Counted from the stretch's first letter, positions 9,299 through 21,209 are shown. The stretch is DNA of 64,000 nt from Tetragenococcus koreensis (GCF_003795145.1 NZ_CP027786.1:744001-808000); one strand, 5' to 3'. Program-made: numbers and translations. The notes: a model not told the origin generated them from the sequence alone.

Positions 9299-11320
<2,022 letters not shown>

Positions 11321-11329
11321 TTACCTCCT

Positions 11330-13576
11330 TTATTCTACTTTTTCAATTGGCGCAAAAGCTGCCAAAAACCGTTTAATTCCCATGTTTGGAAAAGCAATAT
11401 CGAGTTCTATATCCCGTTGGTCGCCACTGACTTTTACTACAGTCCCCATACCCCATTTTTTATGTTTTGCTTTATCTCCAATCTGCCAATCTTTAATTTC
11501 AGCAGCTGCAGGTCGTTTGGAAGAGACAGTTTTACTTCCGTTATCCTTTTTAGTTGCCAACCGATTACTACTTTCGCGGTTTCCCGAAATTCGTTGGTTC
11601 TTGTAAACTACTGGATGATCAGAGGTCAATAATTCTGAGTCGATTTCTTCGACAAAACGAGAAGGATGATTATATTGCGTTTTACCGTACAGCATCCTGG
11701 AAAAAGCGTTCGTTAGATATAATTTTTCTTCTGCACGTGTAATCCCTACATAAGCTAAGCGCCGCTCTTCTTCCAGTTCACTTTCTTCCATTAAAGCACG
11801 GGAAAGTGGGAAAATATTTTCTTCCATCCCAATCAAAAAAACGACCGGAAATTCTAAGCCTTTTGCTGCATGTAAGGTCATCAAAGTGACTTCTGAGCTT
11901 TCTTCTTCGTATTGATCAACATCAGATAATAAAGATAAATCATTAAGAAAGACCGTTAATTTGTTTTCAGGGGCTTCTTTTTCTTCATCGGCTAAATTGT
12001 CATATTGTTTATCAAAATCTTGTGTAACTGTTAGAAACTCGTCCAAGTTTTCCAGACGTGCTTGAGCTTCTAAGGTGTCTTGAGCTTTTAATTCATCATA
12101 ATAGCCGCTTTTTTGCAGTACCTCTTCAGTCAGCTCAGTCATTGATAGATAAGGAATCATTTGATGGAAATCAACCATCATATCGCCGAAAGCTTTCAAT
12201 TTTTTCATTACTTTGCCACTTATATTTGATAACTCAACATTTTCTGTTGCTTCCAAAAGCGGCATGCCGTTAAAGTCAGCAAAATCACTTAATTTTTCCA
12301 TCGTTCCAGGGCCAATTCCACGTTTAGGTACATTAATAATACGCGCTAAACTTAGCGAGTCAGCAGGATTAGCAATCGCGTTTAAGTAAGCTAAAATGTC
12401 TTTAATTTCTTTACGATCGTAGAATTTATGACCACCGACCATGGTATAAGGAATATTGGCCTTTAGTAGCATTTCTTCGACTACCCGCGACTGTGCATTC
12501 GTGCGGTATAGGACTGCAAAATCGCCATATTTTTTCCCTTCTGCTTCCATTGTTTGTTGGATGTTTTCTATAATAAACTGAGCTTCATCTCGTTCAGAAT
12601 CTCCACGATAATAAGTAATGGCTTGACCTGCTGTATTATCAGTCCATAAGTTTTTATCCTTACGATTTTGATTATTTGTGATGACTTGATTGGCAGCCTG
12701 TAAAATATTCTGCGTAGAACGGTAGTTTTGTTCTAAAAGGATCGTTTGCGCTTCAGGGTAGTCTTTTTCAAAGTCTAAAATATTTTGCATATCTGCCCCT
12801 CGCCAACCATAAATACTTTGGTCAGCATCGCCTACTACGCAAAGGTTTTTCAAACGTTTAGCTAAAAGGTTAACTAGAATATATTGGGCATGATTCGTAT
12901 CTTGATATTCATCCACATGGATATATTGAAACTTATTTTGATAAAATTGTAAGACTTCGGGACTCTTGTCAAATAACGTAATAGTATTCATTATCAGATC
13001 ATCAAAATCCATGCATTGGTTTTTATGCAATTCTTTTTGGTAAACTTCATAACAGCGCCCCACGATTTCTTCAAAATAACTGCCTTGCATTTTCTGATAG
13101 TCTTCTGGAGTAAGTAAGGCGTTTTTGGCATTGGAAATATTTCCTAAGATTGCACGTGGATCGTATTTCTTAGGATCAATATTGAGCATTTTCAAGACAT
13201 TTTTCATTAACGTCCGTTGTTCTGCTGCATCAATGATAGTAAAATTTTGCGAATAACCGATTTGCTCAACGTCTCTGCGTAAAATCCGGACACACATTGA
13301 ATGAAAGGTGGACACCCAAATATCTTCTGCTTGTTTGCCCAACAGCTCTCTAACCCGTCCTTTCATTTCTTTAGCTGCTTTATTGGTAAAAGTGATCGCC
13401 AAAATATTCCAAGGATTCACACTTTTTTCTTCAATTAAAAAAGCAATGCGATGGGTTAATACGCGTGTTTTTCCACTGCCAGCGCCGGCCATTAAAAGTA
13501 ATGGACCTTCTGTAGTCGTGATGGCTTCTGCTTGTCTTTGATTCATATTTGCTAATAATTCTTTTTGGGATGGCAT
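11330..13576 (-). CDS. pcrA: ATP-dependent DNA helicase PcrA (UvrD family)
   Basis: A 748-residue SF1A 3'-5' helicase for repair and rolling-circle replication. It has Walker A GAGSGKT (31-37), motif II DEYQDT (222-227), motif [15 protein letters not shown], motif IV QNYRS, and [14 protein letters not shown]-type motif V. A C-terminal Tudor-like domain ([16 protein letters not shown], around 690) binds RNA polymerase in homologues. The ATG follows AAAGGGTG. A TATAAT -10 element lies on the minus strand at 13610-13615, so it probably leads the pcrA-ligA operon. The IS4 insertion starts about 110 bp further upstream. Confidence 0.97.
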   Translation of the reverse strand: MPSQKELLANMNQRQAEAITTTEGPLLLMAGAGSGKTRVLTHRIAFLIEEKSVNPWNILAITFTNKAAKEMKGRVRELLGKQAEDIWVSTFHSMCVRILRRDVEQIGYSQNFTIIDAAEQRTLMKNVLKMLNIDPKKYDPRAILGNISNAKNALLTPEDYQKMQGSYFEEIVGRCYEVYQKELHKNQCMDFDDLIMNTITLFDKSPEVLQFYQNKFQYIHVDEYQDTNHAQYILVNLLAKRLKNLCVVGDADQSIYGWRGADMQNILDFEKDYPEAQTILLEQNYRSTQNILQAANQVITNNQNRKDKNLWTDNTAGQAITYYRGDSERDEAQFIIENIQQTMEAEGKKYGDFAVLYRTNAQSRVVEEMLLKANIPYTMVGGHKFYDRKEIKDILAYLNAIANPADSLSLARIINVPKRGIGPGTMEKLSDFADFNGMPLLEATENVELSNISGKVMKKLKAFGDMMVDFHQMIPYLSMTELTEEVLQKSGYYDELKAQDTLEAQARLENLDEFLTVTQDFDKQYDNLADEEKEAPENKLTVFLNDLSLLSDVDQYEEESSEVTLMTLHAAKGLEFPVVFLIGMEENIFPLSRALMEESELEEERRLAYVGITRAEEKLYLTNAFSRMLYGKTQYNHPSRFVEEIDSELLTSDHPVVYKNQRISGNRESSNRLATKKDNGSKTVSSKRPAAAEIKDWQIGDKAKHKKWGMGTVVKVSGDQRDIELDIAFPNMGIKRFLAAFAPIEKVE

Positions 13577-13825
13577 TAAATAAACACCCTTTCTTTTTCA
13601 ATCCTTTTAATTATAGCACGTTCTTTCCTTCCAATAAACCGAACAAACTGAACCACTAAACATCAGAATCACAAGTTTTTATTTTTACGATAATACTATT
13701 AAAACTTCGCTGTATTTCAATTATTTACTCAAGTTTCGCACATGTAAAATGATATTAAACAACGGTCTTATCAACTCTTAGGTCGAAAAAAGTCCTGATA
13801 TTGACTGCCTACCTTTTTATACAAA

Positions 13826-13883
13826 AAGAACTCCTTTTGTTTTATAATTGATTTAACCACAAACCAAAAACAAAGGAGTTCTT
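13826..13883 (+). promoter_or_regulatory. Hairpin masking the transposase ribosome site, with -10 in the loop
   Basis: AAGAACTCCTTTTGTTT (13826-13842) is complementary, with one bulge, to AAACAAAGGAGTTCTT (13868-13883). The 3' arm contains the transposase Shine-Dalgarno AAAGGAG. A TATAAT sits at 13843-13848 in the loop, so a transcript starting just inside the loop would lack the 5' arm and stay translatable. Read-through RNA from outside would fold and hide the site. This is the known protection strategy of IS10/IS50-type elements; here it is inferred from sequence only. Confidence 0.6.
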
Positions 13884-13889
13884 GCCTTT

Positions 13890-15248
13890 ATGGTACACTT
13901 AAAAGCTATTAAAAATCAATTACCGAATGAAATAAAAGCCCTTTTTTCTGAATTAAAAGTCACGCAATTTTTAAAACAAGCCCATATGGAAAAGCAAAAA
14001 GGGTATTCGGTGGCTATTCTATTCACTTTTCTCTTTAGCCTCGTCTTTAAAGGAAAATCCTTAAACCAAGTTCTCAGTGGGCGGGAAAGCGACCAATACA
14101 TGAAAAAAGATACCGTGTATCGATGGATGAACAATCCCCATAACAACTGGCGTCTGTTTTTACTTCGGTTTAGTGCGTCTGTCATCGAAAAGCTCCATTC
14201 TTTAACGGATACGAAAACCCATATTCGGACGTTGATCTTGGATGATTCGACGTTTTATCGTAATCGAAGCCAAGAGGTACCAGGCTTAGCTCGTCTTTGG
14301 GATCATGCGCTCAAACAAGGATACAAAGGGTATCGTATGCTTACTTTAGGGTTCTCCGATGGCTATTCTTTCATTCCGATTGATTTCGGGTTACTATCCG
14401 GTAAGAAAAAAGTGAACCAAACAATAGCAGAAAAAGATCAACGAACCGTAGGAGCCAAACGATTCAACGAATCAAGTCGTAAAATGCCCGAAGTGGCACT
14501 TGAGATGGTTCAACGCGCCTTGAACCAAGGGATTTACGCCACCCATGTGTTGATGGATAAATGGTTTACTTCCCCTAAAATGATAGACCAATTACACGAT
14601 ATGGGGATTCACACCATTGGGATGGTGAAAAATGGAAAAACCAAATACCTTTTTCATCAACGTTTATACAAGCTGGAAGAACTTTATGCCAAATCTACGA
14701 AAGAATATACACAAGAAGCGATTATTTCCTCGATTGTGGTGAAACCAAGCTCCGGCAAAAATCCCGTGAAAATCGTTTTTGTCAAAAATCACAATAAGAA
14801 AAGTGCTTGGTTGGCGATTATGACCGATGATCTGGATTTATCTTCCCAAGAAATGGTCAAAACATACTCGGCGAGATGGGACATCGAGACATTTTTTAAG
14901 GCATCGAAATCATTGCTTCATCTGACTAAAGAAACACAAACGCGACATTATCAAGCCTTAATTTGTCACACCACCATTGTGTTCACACGGTATATTTTAT
15001 TAAGCTGGCAGCAGCGCTGTGCCAATGATGAGCGGACCTTAGGTGGCTTATTTTATGAACTGGGCGATCAAATAAAAGAACTCGATTGGTCCGCTGCTCT
15101 TATCGAATTAGTACATATTATTCAAGCGGTAAGCGAAGAATCAGGAAGCCAATTACAAGATTTTATTACAAGTCAACTCCAACACTGGGTGGATACTCTG
15201 CCCCGTTATATCAAGGCTTATCTCCCAGATTTGGTGTGCGAAACTTGA
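13890..15248 (+). CDS. IS4-family transposase
   Basis: A 452-residue DDE transposase. The catalytic aspartates are in LILDDSTF (118/119) and VLMDKWFT (223). The glutamate is Glu333 within the IS4 signature Y-x2-R-x3-E-x6-K (Tyr326, Arg329, Glu333, Lys340). An N-terminal helical region (about 1-110) would bind the ends. The gene is intact and uses a strong AAAGGAG site that is sequestered in a hairpin. Its stop overlaps the right inverted repeat. Codon use is somewhat richer in GC than the neighbouring intergenic DNA. Confidence 0.93.
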   Translation: MVHLKAIKNQLPNEIKALFSELKVTQFLKQAHMEKQKGYSVAILFTFLFSLVFKGKSLNQVLSGRESDQYMKKDTVYRWMNNPHNNWRLFLLRFSASVIEKLHSLTDTKTHIRTLILDDSTFYRNRSQEVPGLARLWDHALKQGYKGYRMLTLGFSDGYSFIPIDFGLLSGKKKVNQTIAEKDQRTVGAKRFNESSRKMPEVALEMVQRALNQGIYATHVLMDKWFTSPKMIDQLHDMGIHTIGMVKNGKTKYLFHQRLYKLEELYAKSTKEYTQEAIISSIVVKPSSGKNPVKIVFVKNHNKKSAWLAIMTDDLDLSSQEMVKTYSARWDIETFFKASKSLLHLTKETQTRHYQALICHTTIVFTRYILLSWQQRCANDERTLGGLFYELGDQIKELDWSAALIELVHIIQAVSEESGSQLQDFITSQLQHWVDTLPRYIKAYLPDLVCET

Positions 15249-15328
15249 GTTATTTATTTAAATTCTGTAGCAAAAAATCCATTGTTCTTCATTGAAAACC
15301 GTGGTAAACTATTCATGAAGGTGAAAAA

Positions 15329-16864
15329 ATGATTAAGAAATTACATAAAATAGATCAAACAAGATTATACTTTATTTTAAAAGGAGGAATTGTTGGGATC
15401 ATTTCTGGTATTCTTGTCAGCATTTTTCGATTAACAATAGAAAAAATGACAGAATACGTTCAAGATTTTTATCTTTTTGCACAAAGAGAACCGCTTTGGC
15501 TAATTTTTTGGGTCATTCTCTCTGTTTTTGTAGCTATTTTTGTTGGCTACCTGATTAAAGCACAACCTCATATCTCTGGCAGTGGGATACCGCAAGTTGA
15601 AGGGGTATTACAAGAAGAAGTCCACTATCGTTGGTTTCCAGTCCTATGGCGCAAATTTATTGGCGGAATTCTTTCAGTTGGTTCTGGCTTATTTTTAGGA
15701 CGTGAAGGACCTTCCATCCAGTTGGGCGCTTCTGTCGGGCAAGGATTAAGTAGCGCTTATCAATCTCCTAAATATGAACAAAAAATCTTAATCTCTAGTG
15801 GTGCTAGTGCAGGATTGGCGGCAGCTTTTAACGCGCCTATCGCAGCGGTATTATTTATTGTTGAAGAAATCCACCATACATTTTCCCCGCTTATCTGCTT
15901 GACTTCTTTAGTTTCAGCAATTATCGCTAATTTCATCTCACTATATATTTTTGGCTTACAACCTGTTTTGTATTTAGGACACATGTACGATTTGCCTTTA
16001 AAACATTACGGATTACTACTTATAATGGGACTTCTTTTAGGAGTATTAGGTAGAATGTATCAAAAAAATTTATTAGATCTGCCAAAGTGGTTTAATAAAC
16101 TAGCGATTCCTTCTTACTTGTACGGACTGGTGCCTTTTTTATTAGTAATCCCCATTGGCTTTTATTTTCCCCATCTTTTAGGTGGCGGCAATCAAATCAT
16201 TTTAAGTTTAGAAGAAAATGGCTATTCGCTTTATTTACTGTTATTGCTATTTTTACTTCGTTATCTTTTTTCCATGATTTCTTATGGGTCGAATCTCCCT
16301 GGCGGAATTTTTTTACCTATTTTATCATTGGGAGCCATCTTAGGAGCACTATTTGGATTATTTTCGATTGAATTTTTAGGACTTGAAAGTTATTATTTAA
16401 AAAACTTTATTATTGTTGCAATGGCCGGCTATTTTACTGCTATCGGAAAAGCACCACTTACAGCCATCATCCTGGTAACTGAAATGGTAGGTTCCATTAA
16501 TCATCTAATGCCCTTAGGTTTTGTCTCTCTTGTCGCTTATATTGTGGTTGATTCGTTGGGCGGTCATCCTATCTATGAATCTTTGCTTGATCGTTTAGTT
16601 TCCTATAAAAAAATTGCTAACACCAATGAAAAGATCGTTATCGAATTTCCTGTCACTGCAGAAAGTATCTTAGATGGCATGCCTATCCGAGATTTTGTTT
16701 GGCCAGAAGAAACGTTGCTGGTCACTATCCAAAGAAACGAACAAGATATTTTGCCCCATGGCGATACGATTTTAAAAATGGACGATACCCTTTTGATATT
16801 AACCGATGCTAACCATGCAACTGCTGTACGAAAAGAATTAAGGAAAAAGACATTGATAAAATAG
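15329..16864 (+). CDS. CLC-family H+/Cl- exchange transporter with RCK-C domain
   Basis: A 511-residue membrane protein. The CLC anion-path motifs are present: GSGIP (84-88), GREGP (124-128, with gating Glu126) and GGIFLP near residue 326. Glu180 in LFIVEEIHH matches the internal proton-transfer glutamate of E. coli ClcA, so antiport of chloride against protons is expected, not a channel. The cytosolic tail from about 435 is a TrkA-C/RCK-C domain that may bind a ligand. It follows the IS4 element by 80 bp, so its transcription may be affected by the insertion. The ATG follows GAAGGTG. Confidence 0.92.
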   Translation: MIKKLHKIDQTRLYFILKGGIVGIISGILVSIFRLTIEKMTEYVQDFYLFAQREPLWLIFWVILSVFVAIFVGYLIKAQPHISGSGIPQVEGVLQEEVHYRWFPVLWRKFIGGILSVGSGLFLGREGPSIQLGASVGQGLSSAYQSPKYEQKILISSGASAGLAAAFNAPIAAVLFIVEEIHHTFSPLICLTSLVSAIIANFISLYIFGLQPVLYLGHMYDLPLKHYGLLLIMGLLLGVLGRMYQKNLLDLPKWFNKLAIPSYLYGLVPFLLVIPIGFYFPHLLGGGNQIILSLEENGYSLYLLLLLFLLRYLFSMISYGSNLPGGIFLPILSLGAILGALFGLFSIEFLGLESYYLKNFIIVAMAGYFTAIGKAPLTAIILVTEMVGSINHLMPLGFVSLVAYIVVDSLGGHPIYESLLDRLVSYKKIANTNEKIVIEFPVTAESILDGMPIRDFVWPEETLLVTIQRNEQDILPHGDTILKMDDTLLILTDANHATAVRKELRKKTLIK

Positions 16865-17031
16865 GAAGTCATTTACTTTCCAACTTTTTTAATAGCTGCC
16901 TGAATATATTGGTATTTTCTGCTTTATGCTTTATATGTTGTAGAAAATGTTAATATATTTAGGTTTTTCTTTTCTTATTTGAGTCCAGTCTTTGCTCAGC
17001 TGTGAATTTGACTGTTTATGCACGATTTTGA

Positions 17032-17060
17032 TTGATATTGAAAAAAACTCATGATAGAAT
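17032..17060 (+). promoter_or_regulatory. Promoter of the fruR-fruK-fruA operon
   Basis: TTGATA (17032-17037), a 17-nt spacer and TAGAAT (17055-17060), 23 nt before the fruR start. This is a close match to a sigma-A promoter. Confidence 0.75.
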
Positions 17061-17083
17061 AGGTTCGGAAGGATTGGTTGGAA

Positions 17084-17836
17084 ATGCTTACAGAAAAGAG
17101 ACATCAACTTATTTTAGATTTTCTGACTGAAAATGACATTGTGACGATAAGCGAACTTATGAAACCGCTCAAAGCTTCGGAGTCGACCATTCGTCGTGAT
17201 CTGAAAAACCTTGAAGAACAAGGAATGCTTGCGCGTATTCATGGCGGAGCTAAGAAAATGCCGCACCTCAGTTTTGAAGCCACAATGGCAGAAAAGGAAG
17301 AAAAATTTCATCAGCAAAAAGTACAAGTCGCAAAGTTTTGTGCTTCCTTGTTAGATACAGAAGATGTAGTCTATCTTGATGCCGGAACAACAACCATTGA
17401 AATGATTCAGTTCATTCCGCAAAATTTAGCGATCAAAGTCGTGACTAATTCGGTAAAGCATGCCTCTCTTTTAATCGATCGTCAGATTGAAACCATTATT
17501 TTAGGTGGCATGATTAAATTATCGACAAATGCAACACTGGGTGCTACAGCTATTCAGCAATTGCGTGAATTACGTTTTAGTAAAGCTTTTTTAGGAATGA
17601 ACGGTGCCGAGCTAGAAGCTGGCTTTACTACGCCAGATCCAGAAGAAGCAGCAGTTAAAAAATGGGCAATGAAACAAAGTCAACAAAACTATGTGTTAAT
17701 TGACCACTCTAAATTACAGCAAATTGCATTTGCTCAAGTTGCTCCTTTAAAAACGGCTACGATCATTACCGATAGTTGTCCGCAAAAGTTCATAAAGAAT
17801 TTTCAAGACCAAACAACTCTAAAGGAGGTCAAGTAA
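17084..17836 (+). CDS. fruR: DeoR-family repressor of the fructose operon
   Basis: A 250-residue DeoR-type regulator. The N-terminal winged helix-turn-helix (about 1-57) contains the DeoR signature SESTIRRDLKNLEEQGMLARIHGG. The C-terminal domain is the sugar-phosphate sensor fold (LDAGTTT phosphate-binding loop, about 95-105). I choose the ATG at 17084, 10 nt after GGAAGGA. A TTG at 17078 is also in frame but too close to the ribosome site. It precedes fruK and fruA and should repress them until fructose 1-phosphate accumulates (family knowledge). Confidence 0.9.
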   Translation: MLTEKRHQLILDFLTENDIVTISELMKPLKASESTIRRDLKNLEEQGMLARIHGGAKKMPHLSFEATMAEKEEKFHQQKVQVAKFCASLLDTEDVVYLDAGTTTIEMIQFIPQNLAIKVVTNSVKHASLLIDRQIETIILGGMIKLSTNATLGATAIQQLRELRFSKAFLGMNGAELEAGFTTPDPEEAAVKKWAMKQSQQNYVLIDHSKLQQIAFAQVAPLKTATIITDSCPQKFIKNFQDQTTLKEVK

Positions 17837-18750
17837 TGATATATACGTTAACACTAAATCCTTCGATCGATTATATTGTTCATGTAGGGCATTTAGAAAT
17901 CGGTGATGTTAATCGCATGACTGAAGATTTTAAACTTCCTGGTGGTAAAGGGATTAATGTCTCCCGTATTTTACAACGGATAGGTGCGCCCTCTTATGCT
18001 CTTGGTTTTTTAGGTGGTTTTACTGGCGATTTTATTGAAAAATGGTTGCTCGAAGAAGGTATTCATAGTCAATTTACCAGAGTTGAACAGGACACTCGGA
18101 TTAACGTTAAGCTAAAAGCTGAAGAAGAAACAGAAATCAATGGATTAGGTCCTATTTTAAGCGAAGATGAAATCAATCGTTTGAAATTCACTCTATCTGA
18201 ACTTATTACTAGTGATGATATTGTGGTTTTGTCCGGCAGTACTCCGGGTGGTTTAAGGAAAGGTTTTTATCAAGAACTAATTCATATTATTAAAGAAAAT
18301 GGCGCTGAATTTGTGATCGATACAACAGGCGACGATCTATTGGCTGCACTACCTGAAAAGCCTTTATTAGTAAAACCGAATAATCACGAATTAGCAGAGC
18401 TTTATCATACCACCTTTCATTCCTTAGACGACATTGTCACTCATGGAAAAAAACTGCTCAACGATGGCGTTAAAAATGTTCTTATCTCAATGGCAGGTGA
18501 TGGTGCTTTATTAATTACACAAGAGGGTACTTACCTATCGAATGTTTTAAAACATGAAGTGAAAAATTCGGTTGGCGCAGGCGATTCCATGATTGCTGGG
18601 TTTATTGGAAACTTCTCTCAAACAAAAGATCCTTTAGATGCTTTTAAATGGGGAGTTGCTTGTGGTAGTGCCACTACCTTTTCAGATGATTTAGCAACTG
18701 AAGCGTTTATTAAAGAACTATTACCAGAAGTAACAGTTAAAAAAATATAG
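17836..18750 (+). CDS. fruK: 1-phosphofructokinase
   Basis: A 304-residue PfkB-family kinase converting fructose 1-phosphate to fructose 1,6-bisphosphate. It has the N-terminal substrate motif PGGKGINVSR (35-44) and the C-terminal ATP motif NSVGAGDSMIAGF with catalytic Asp250. The start ATG overlaps the last base of the fruR stop (TAATG) behind AAAGGAGG, so it is coupled to fruR. It lies 12 bp before fruA. The context rules out tagatose-6-phosphate kinase as the better name. Confidence 0.95.
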   Translation: MIYTLTLNPSIDYIVHVGHLEIGDVNRMTEDFKLPGGKGINVSRILQRIGAPSYALGFLGGFTGDFIEKWLLEEGIHSQFTRVEQDTRINVKLKAEEETEINGLGPILSEDEINRLKFTLSELITSDDIVVLSGSTPGGLRKGFYQELIHIIKENGAEFVIDTTGDDLLAALPEKPLLVKPNNHELAELYHTTFHSLDDIVTHGKKLLNDGVKNVLISMAGDGALLITQEGTYLSNVLKHEVKNSVGAGDSMIAGFIGNFSQTKDPLDAFKWGVACGSATTFSDDLATEAFIKELLPEVTVKKI

Positions 18751-18762
18751 GAGGTTTACAGA

Positions 18763-20694
18763 ATGAATATCAATGACTTATTGATCAAAGAAGCCATGAT
18801 CATGGATCTTCAAGCGTCAGATAAAAAAGGCGCGATCGATGAAATGGTACAAAAGCTTTATAATGTCGGCAGAATTAGCGAGATCGACAAATTTAAAGAC
18901 GGGATTTTAGCCCGTGAAGAGGAAACTTCTACTGGTTTAGGCGATGGAATCGCTATGCCCCACGCCAAAAATGATGCGGTAAAAGAAGCAACGGTCCTAT
19001 TTGCTAAAAGTGAACAAGGAGTTGATTATGAATCTCTAGATGGTCAACCCACTTACCTATTCTTTATGATTGCTGCTCCTGAAGGTGCCGATAATACACA
19101 CTTGCAAGCTTTAGCTGCGTTATCACGCCAATTAGTCAATCAAGACTTTGTAGCACAATTAAAAGAAGCCCAAACACCTGAAGATGTGCAGGCAGCTTTC
19201 GAACAAGTGGAACAAGACGACGATGATGAAGATGAAGAACAAACGGCTGAAACTTCTTCAGAAACTACTGAAACAGCTGATCGTCCGTTCATCGTTGCAG
19301 TAACAGCATGTCCGACGGGAATTGCTCATACTTATATGGCAGAAGATTCGTTGAAAAACCAAGCCAAAGAAATGGGCGTTGACATCAAAGTTGAAACGAA
19401 TGGTTCCGAAGGTGTTAAACATCGTTTGACTTCAGAAGATATCGCTCGAGCAAATGGCGTAGTTATTGCTGCTGACACAAACGTTTCAATGAATCGTTTT
19501 GATGGTAAGCCTTTAATCAGTCGTGCAGTAAGCGATGGTATCCGTAAACCAGAAGAACTAATCAATAAAGCATTAAGCTCAAATGCATCTATCTATCATG
19601 GAAGTGACAATGAAGCAAGTGATGCTCAAGATAGTTCAGAAGGCGAAAAAGAATCAACTGGCCAAAAAATCTATAAAGATTTGATGAATGGCGTCTCACA
19701 TATGTTGCCGTTTGTAGTTGCCGGCGGGATTATGGTTGCTCTATCCTTTATGATTGACCAATGGATGGGAGTTCCCCATGATGCACTTGACCAGTTAGGT
19801 AATTACAACCAAGTGGCAGATTGGTTCAACCAAATCGGTAATGCTGCGTTTGGCTTTATGCTTCCTGTTTTAGCTGGATTCATTGCGATGAGTATTAGTG
19901 ATCGTCCAGGACTGGTAACTGGTTTTGCGGCTGGTGCTATTGCTGAACAAGGTGGTGCTGGTTTTATCGGCGCTTTAATCGGCGGTTTTGTTGGTGGTTA
20001 TGTAATCACATTCTTACGTAAAGTATTAAAAGGACTACCAAAATCATTAGATGGAATTAAAACAATCTTATTCTTCCCTCTCTTTGGACTTTTAATTACC
20101 GGATTTCTTATGCTTTTACTCAACGTTCCAATTGGAGCGCTCAATCAAGGATTGAATAACTTCTTATTGAACTTAAGCGGAGCAAACGCTGCCCTATTGG
20201 GTGCAATATTAGCCGGAATGATGGCAATTGACTTAGGCGGACCTTTTAATAAAGCCGCTTATGTATTTGGTACAAGTACTGTTGCTACTACAGTTACTGA
20301 AGGTGGAAGCCCAATCATGGCAGCAGTTATGGCCGGCGGTATGGTTCCACCATTGGCAATCTTTGTAGCCACTCGTCTATTTAAAAATAAATTTACTACA
20401 CAAGAGAATGAAGCTGGTTTGACCAATGTTGTTATGGGAGCTTCCTTTGTTACTGAAGGTGCAATTCCATTTACTGCTGCTGACCCATTGCGTGTAATTC
20501 CAAGTTTTGTGGTTGGTTCTGCAATAACTGGTGGTTTAGTTGGTGCATTAGGTATTCGTCTAATGGCCCCTCACGGTGGGATCTTCGTCATTGCACTAAT
20601 TAGCCGACCATTTTACTTCTTGTTGTTTGTTATCATAGGTGCGATCATTTCTGGTGTTATGATGGGTCTTTTGAAAAACAAAGTTAAAGATTAA
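18763..20694 (+). CDS. fruA: PTS fructose-specific transporter EIIABC
   Basis: A 643-residue fused phosphotransferase permease that imports fructose as fructose 1-phosphate. The EIIA domain (1-148) carries phospho-His67 in IAMPHAKND. A very acidic linker (about 149-172, rich in D/E/T) leads to EIIB with phospho-Cys183 in VTACPTGIAHTY. EIIC (about 300-640) has eight or more membrane segments and the GGPFNKAAY and EGAIPF motifs. It ends the fru operon and is followed by an intrinsic terminator. Confidence 0.96.
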   Translation: MNINDLLIKEAMIMDLQASDKKGAIDEMVQKLYNVGRISEIDKFKDGILAREEETSTGLGDGIAMPHAKNDAVKEATVLFAKSEQGVDYESLDGQPTYLFFMIAAPEGADNTHLQALAALSRQLVNQDFVAQLKEAQTPEDVQAAFEQVEQDDDDEDEEQTAETSSETTETADRPFIVAVTACPTGIAHTYMAEDSLKNQAKEMGVDIKVETNGSEGVKHRLTSEDIARANGVVIAADTNVSMNRFDGKPLISRAVSDGIRKPEELINKALSSNASIYHGSDNEASDAQDSSEGEKESTGQKIYKDLMNGVSHMLPFVVAGGIMVALSFMIDQWMGVPHDALDQLGNYNQVADWFNQIGNAAFGFMLPVLAGFIAMSISDRPGLVTGFAAGAIAEQGGAGFIGALIGGFVGGYVITFLRKVLKGLPKSLDGIKTILFFPLFGLLITGFLMLLLNVPIGALNQGLNNFLLNLSGANAALLGAILAGMMAIDLGGPFNKAAYVFGTSTVATTVTEGGSPIMAAVMAGGMVPPLAIFVATRLFKNKFTTQENEAGLTNVVMGASFVTEGAIPFTAADPLRVIPSFVVGSAITGGLVGALGIRLMAPHGGIFVIALISRPFYFLLFVIIGAIISGVMMGLLKNKVKD

Positions 20695-20719
20695 AAAATA
20701 ATCGAAGTTAAATTAAAAT

Positions 20720-20770
20720 GTTCCGAATATAGTGGATTTTGCTTTCTGCTTTATTCGGAACGTTTTTTAT
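20720..20770 (+). terminator. Terminator of the fructose operon
   Basis: GTTCCGAATA (20720-20729) pairs with TATTCGGAAC (20752-20761) and is followed by a T-run. It lies 25 nt after the fruA stop. Confidence 0.85.
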
Positions 20771-20869
20771 TTCTAATAAATTCATTTTTTAAAATAGTTA
20801 TTAAATTATTTCTTTTTGTGTGAAATGTTGTTATTTTCATGATAAGATGTTGCTAGTGGAGGTGGTATT

Positions 20870-21022
20870 ATGGGCTTAAAAATTAAACAAGATAATATCC
20901 TAGATCAAAAATTTGAAGATCTTGCCTTTCTGCCAGATAAAAAAGACGAAAAACAAGATTTAGAACGATTCTTACATCCAGAACCTAAAAAAGACAAAAG
21001 TAAAATTAAACAAGATAAATAA
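20870..21022 (+). CDS. Small highly charged 50-residue protein
   Basis: A 50-codon gene with its own GGAGGTGG ribosome site 6 nt before the ATG and its own terminator just downstream. It therefore looks like a free-standing unit and not chance coding. The protein opens MGLKIKQDNILDQKFEDLA, then FLPDKKDEKQDLE, and ends in a lysine/aspartate-rich tail. It contains no cysteine and no membrane segment. It resembles the small SPJ_0845-like proteins of streptococci and enterococci in its length and its opening followed by F-E-D-L/F-A, but this is only a tentative match. The function is unknown. The interval around it (20771-20869) holds its presumed promoter. Confidence 0.65.
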   Translation: MGLKIKQDNILDQKFEDLAFLPDKKDEKQDLERFLHPEPKKDKSKIKQDK

Positions 21023-21035
21023 AGATAGTTCGTTT

Positions 21036-21089
21036 AAAAAATTCCGAGCAGTGCGATATTTTTATCGTTTGCAATCGGAATTTTTTATT
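21036..21089 (+). terminator. Terminator after the 50-residue protein gene
   Basis: AAATTCCGA pairs with TCGGAATTT around a loop that folds further, and is followed by T6. It begins about 14 nt after the stop. The remaining bases up to 21209 show no gene. Confidence 0.8.
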
Positions 21090-21209
21090 TTAACGTTCTT
21101 TCTTTAGGTCCTTTGTAAATCTGAACGTTTTACGTTTGTTAATTAGACATTTTTATTTTCACTGGCCCCTTCTTTTACTATTAAATGTTTGTTCCGATTT
21201 TTCCTAACA

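Larger units (their letters stand above)
13728..15249 (+). mobile_element. Complete IS4-family insertion sequence
   Basis: A 1522-bp element bounded by perfect 15-bp inverted repeats (CTCAAGTTTCGCACA at 13728-13742 and its complement at 15235-15249). It is flanked by a direct repeat TTATTTA (13721-13727 and 15250-15256), which is a 7-bp target duplication. Inside is one intact transposase whose stop codon lies within the right repeat. The intact repeats, duplication and transposase point to a recent insertion. It landed between pcrA and the CLC gene. Confidence 0.9.
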
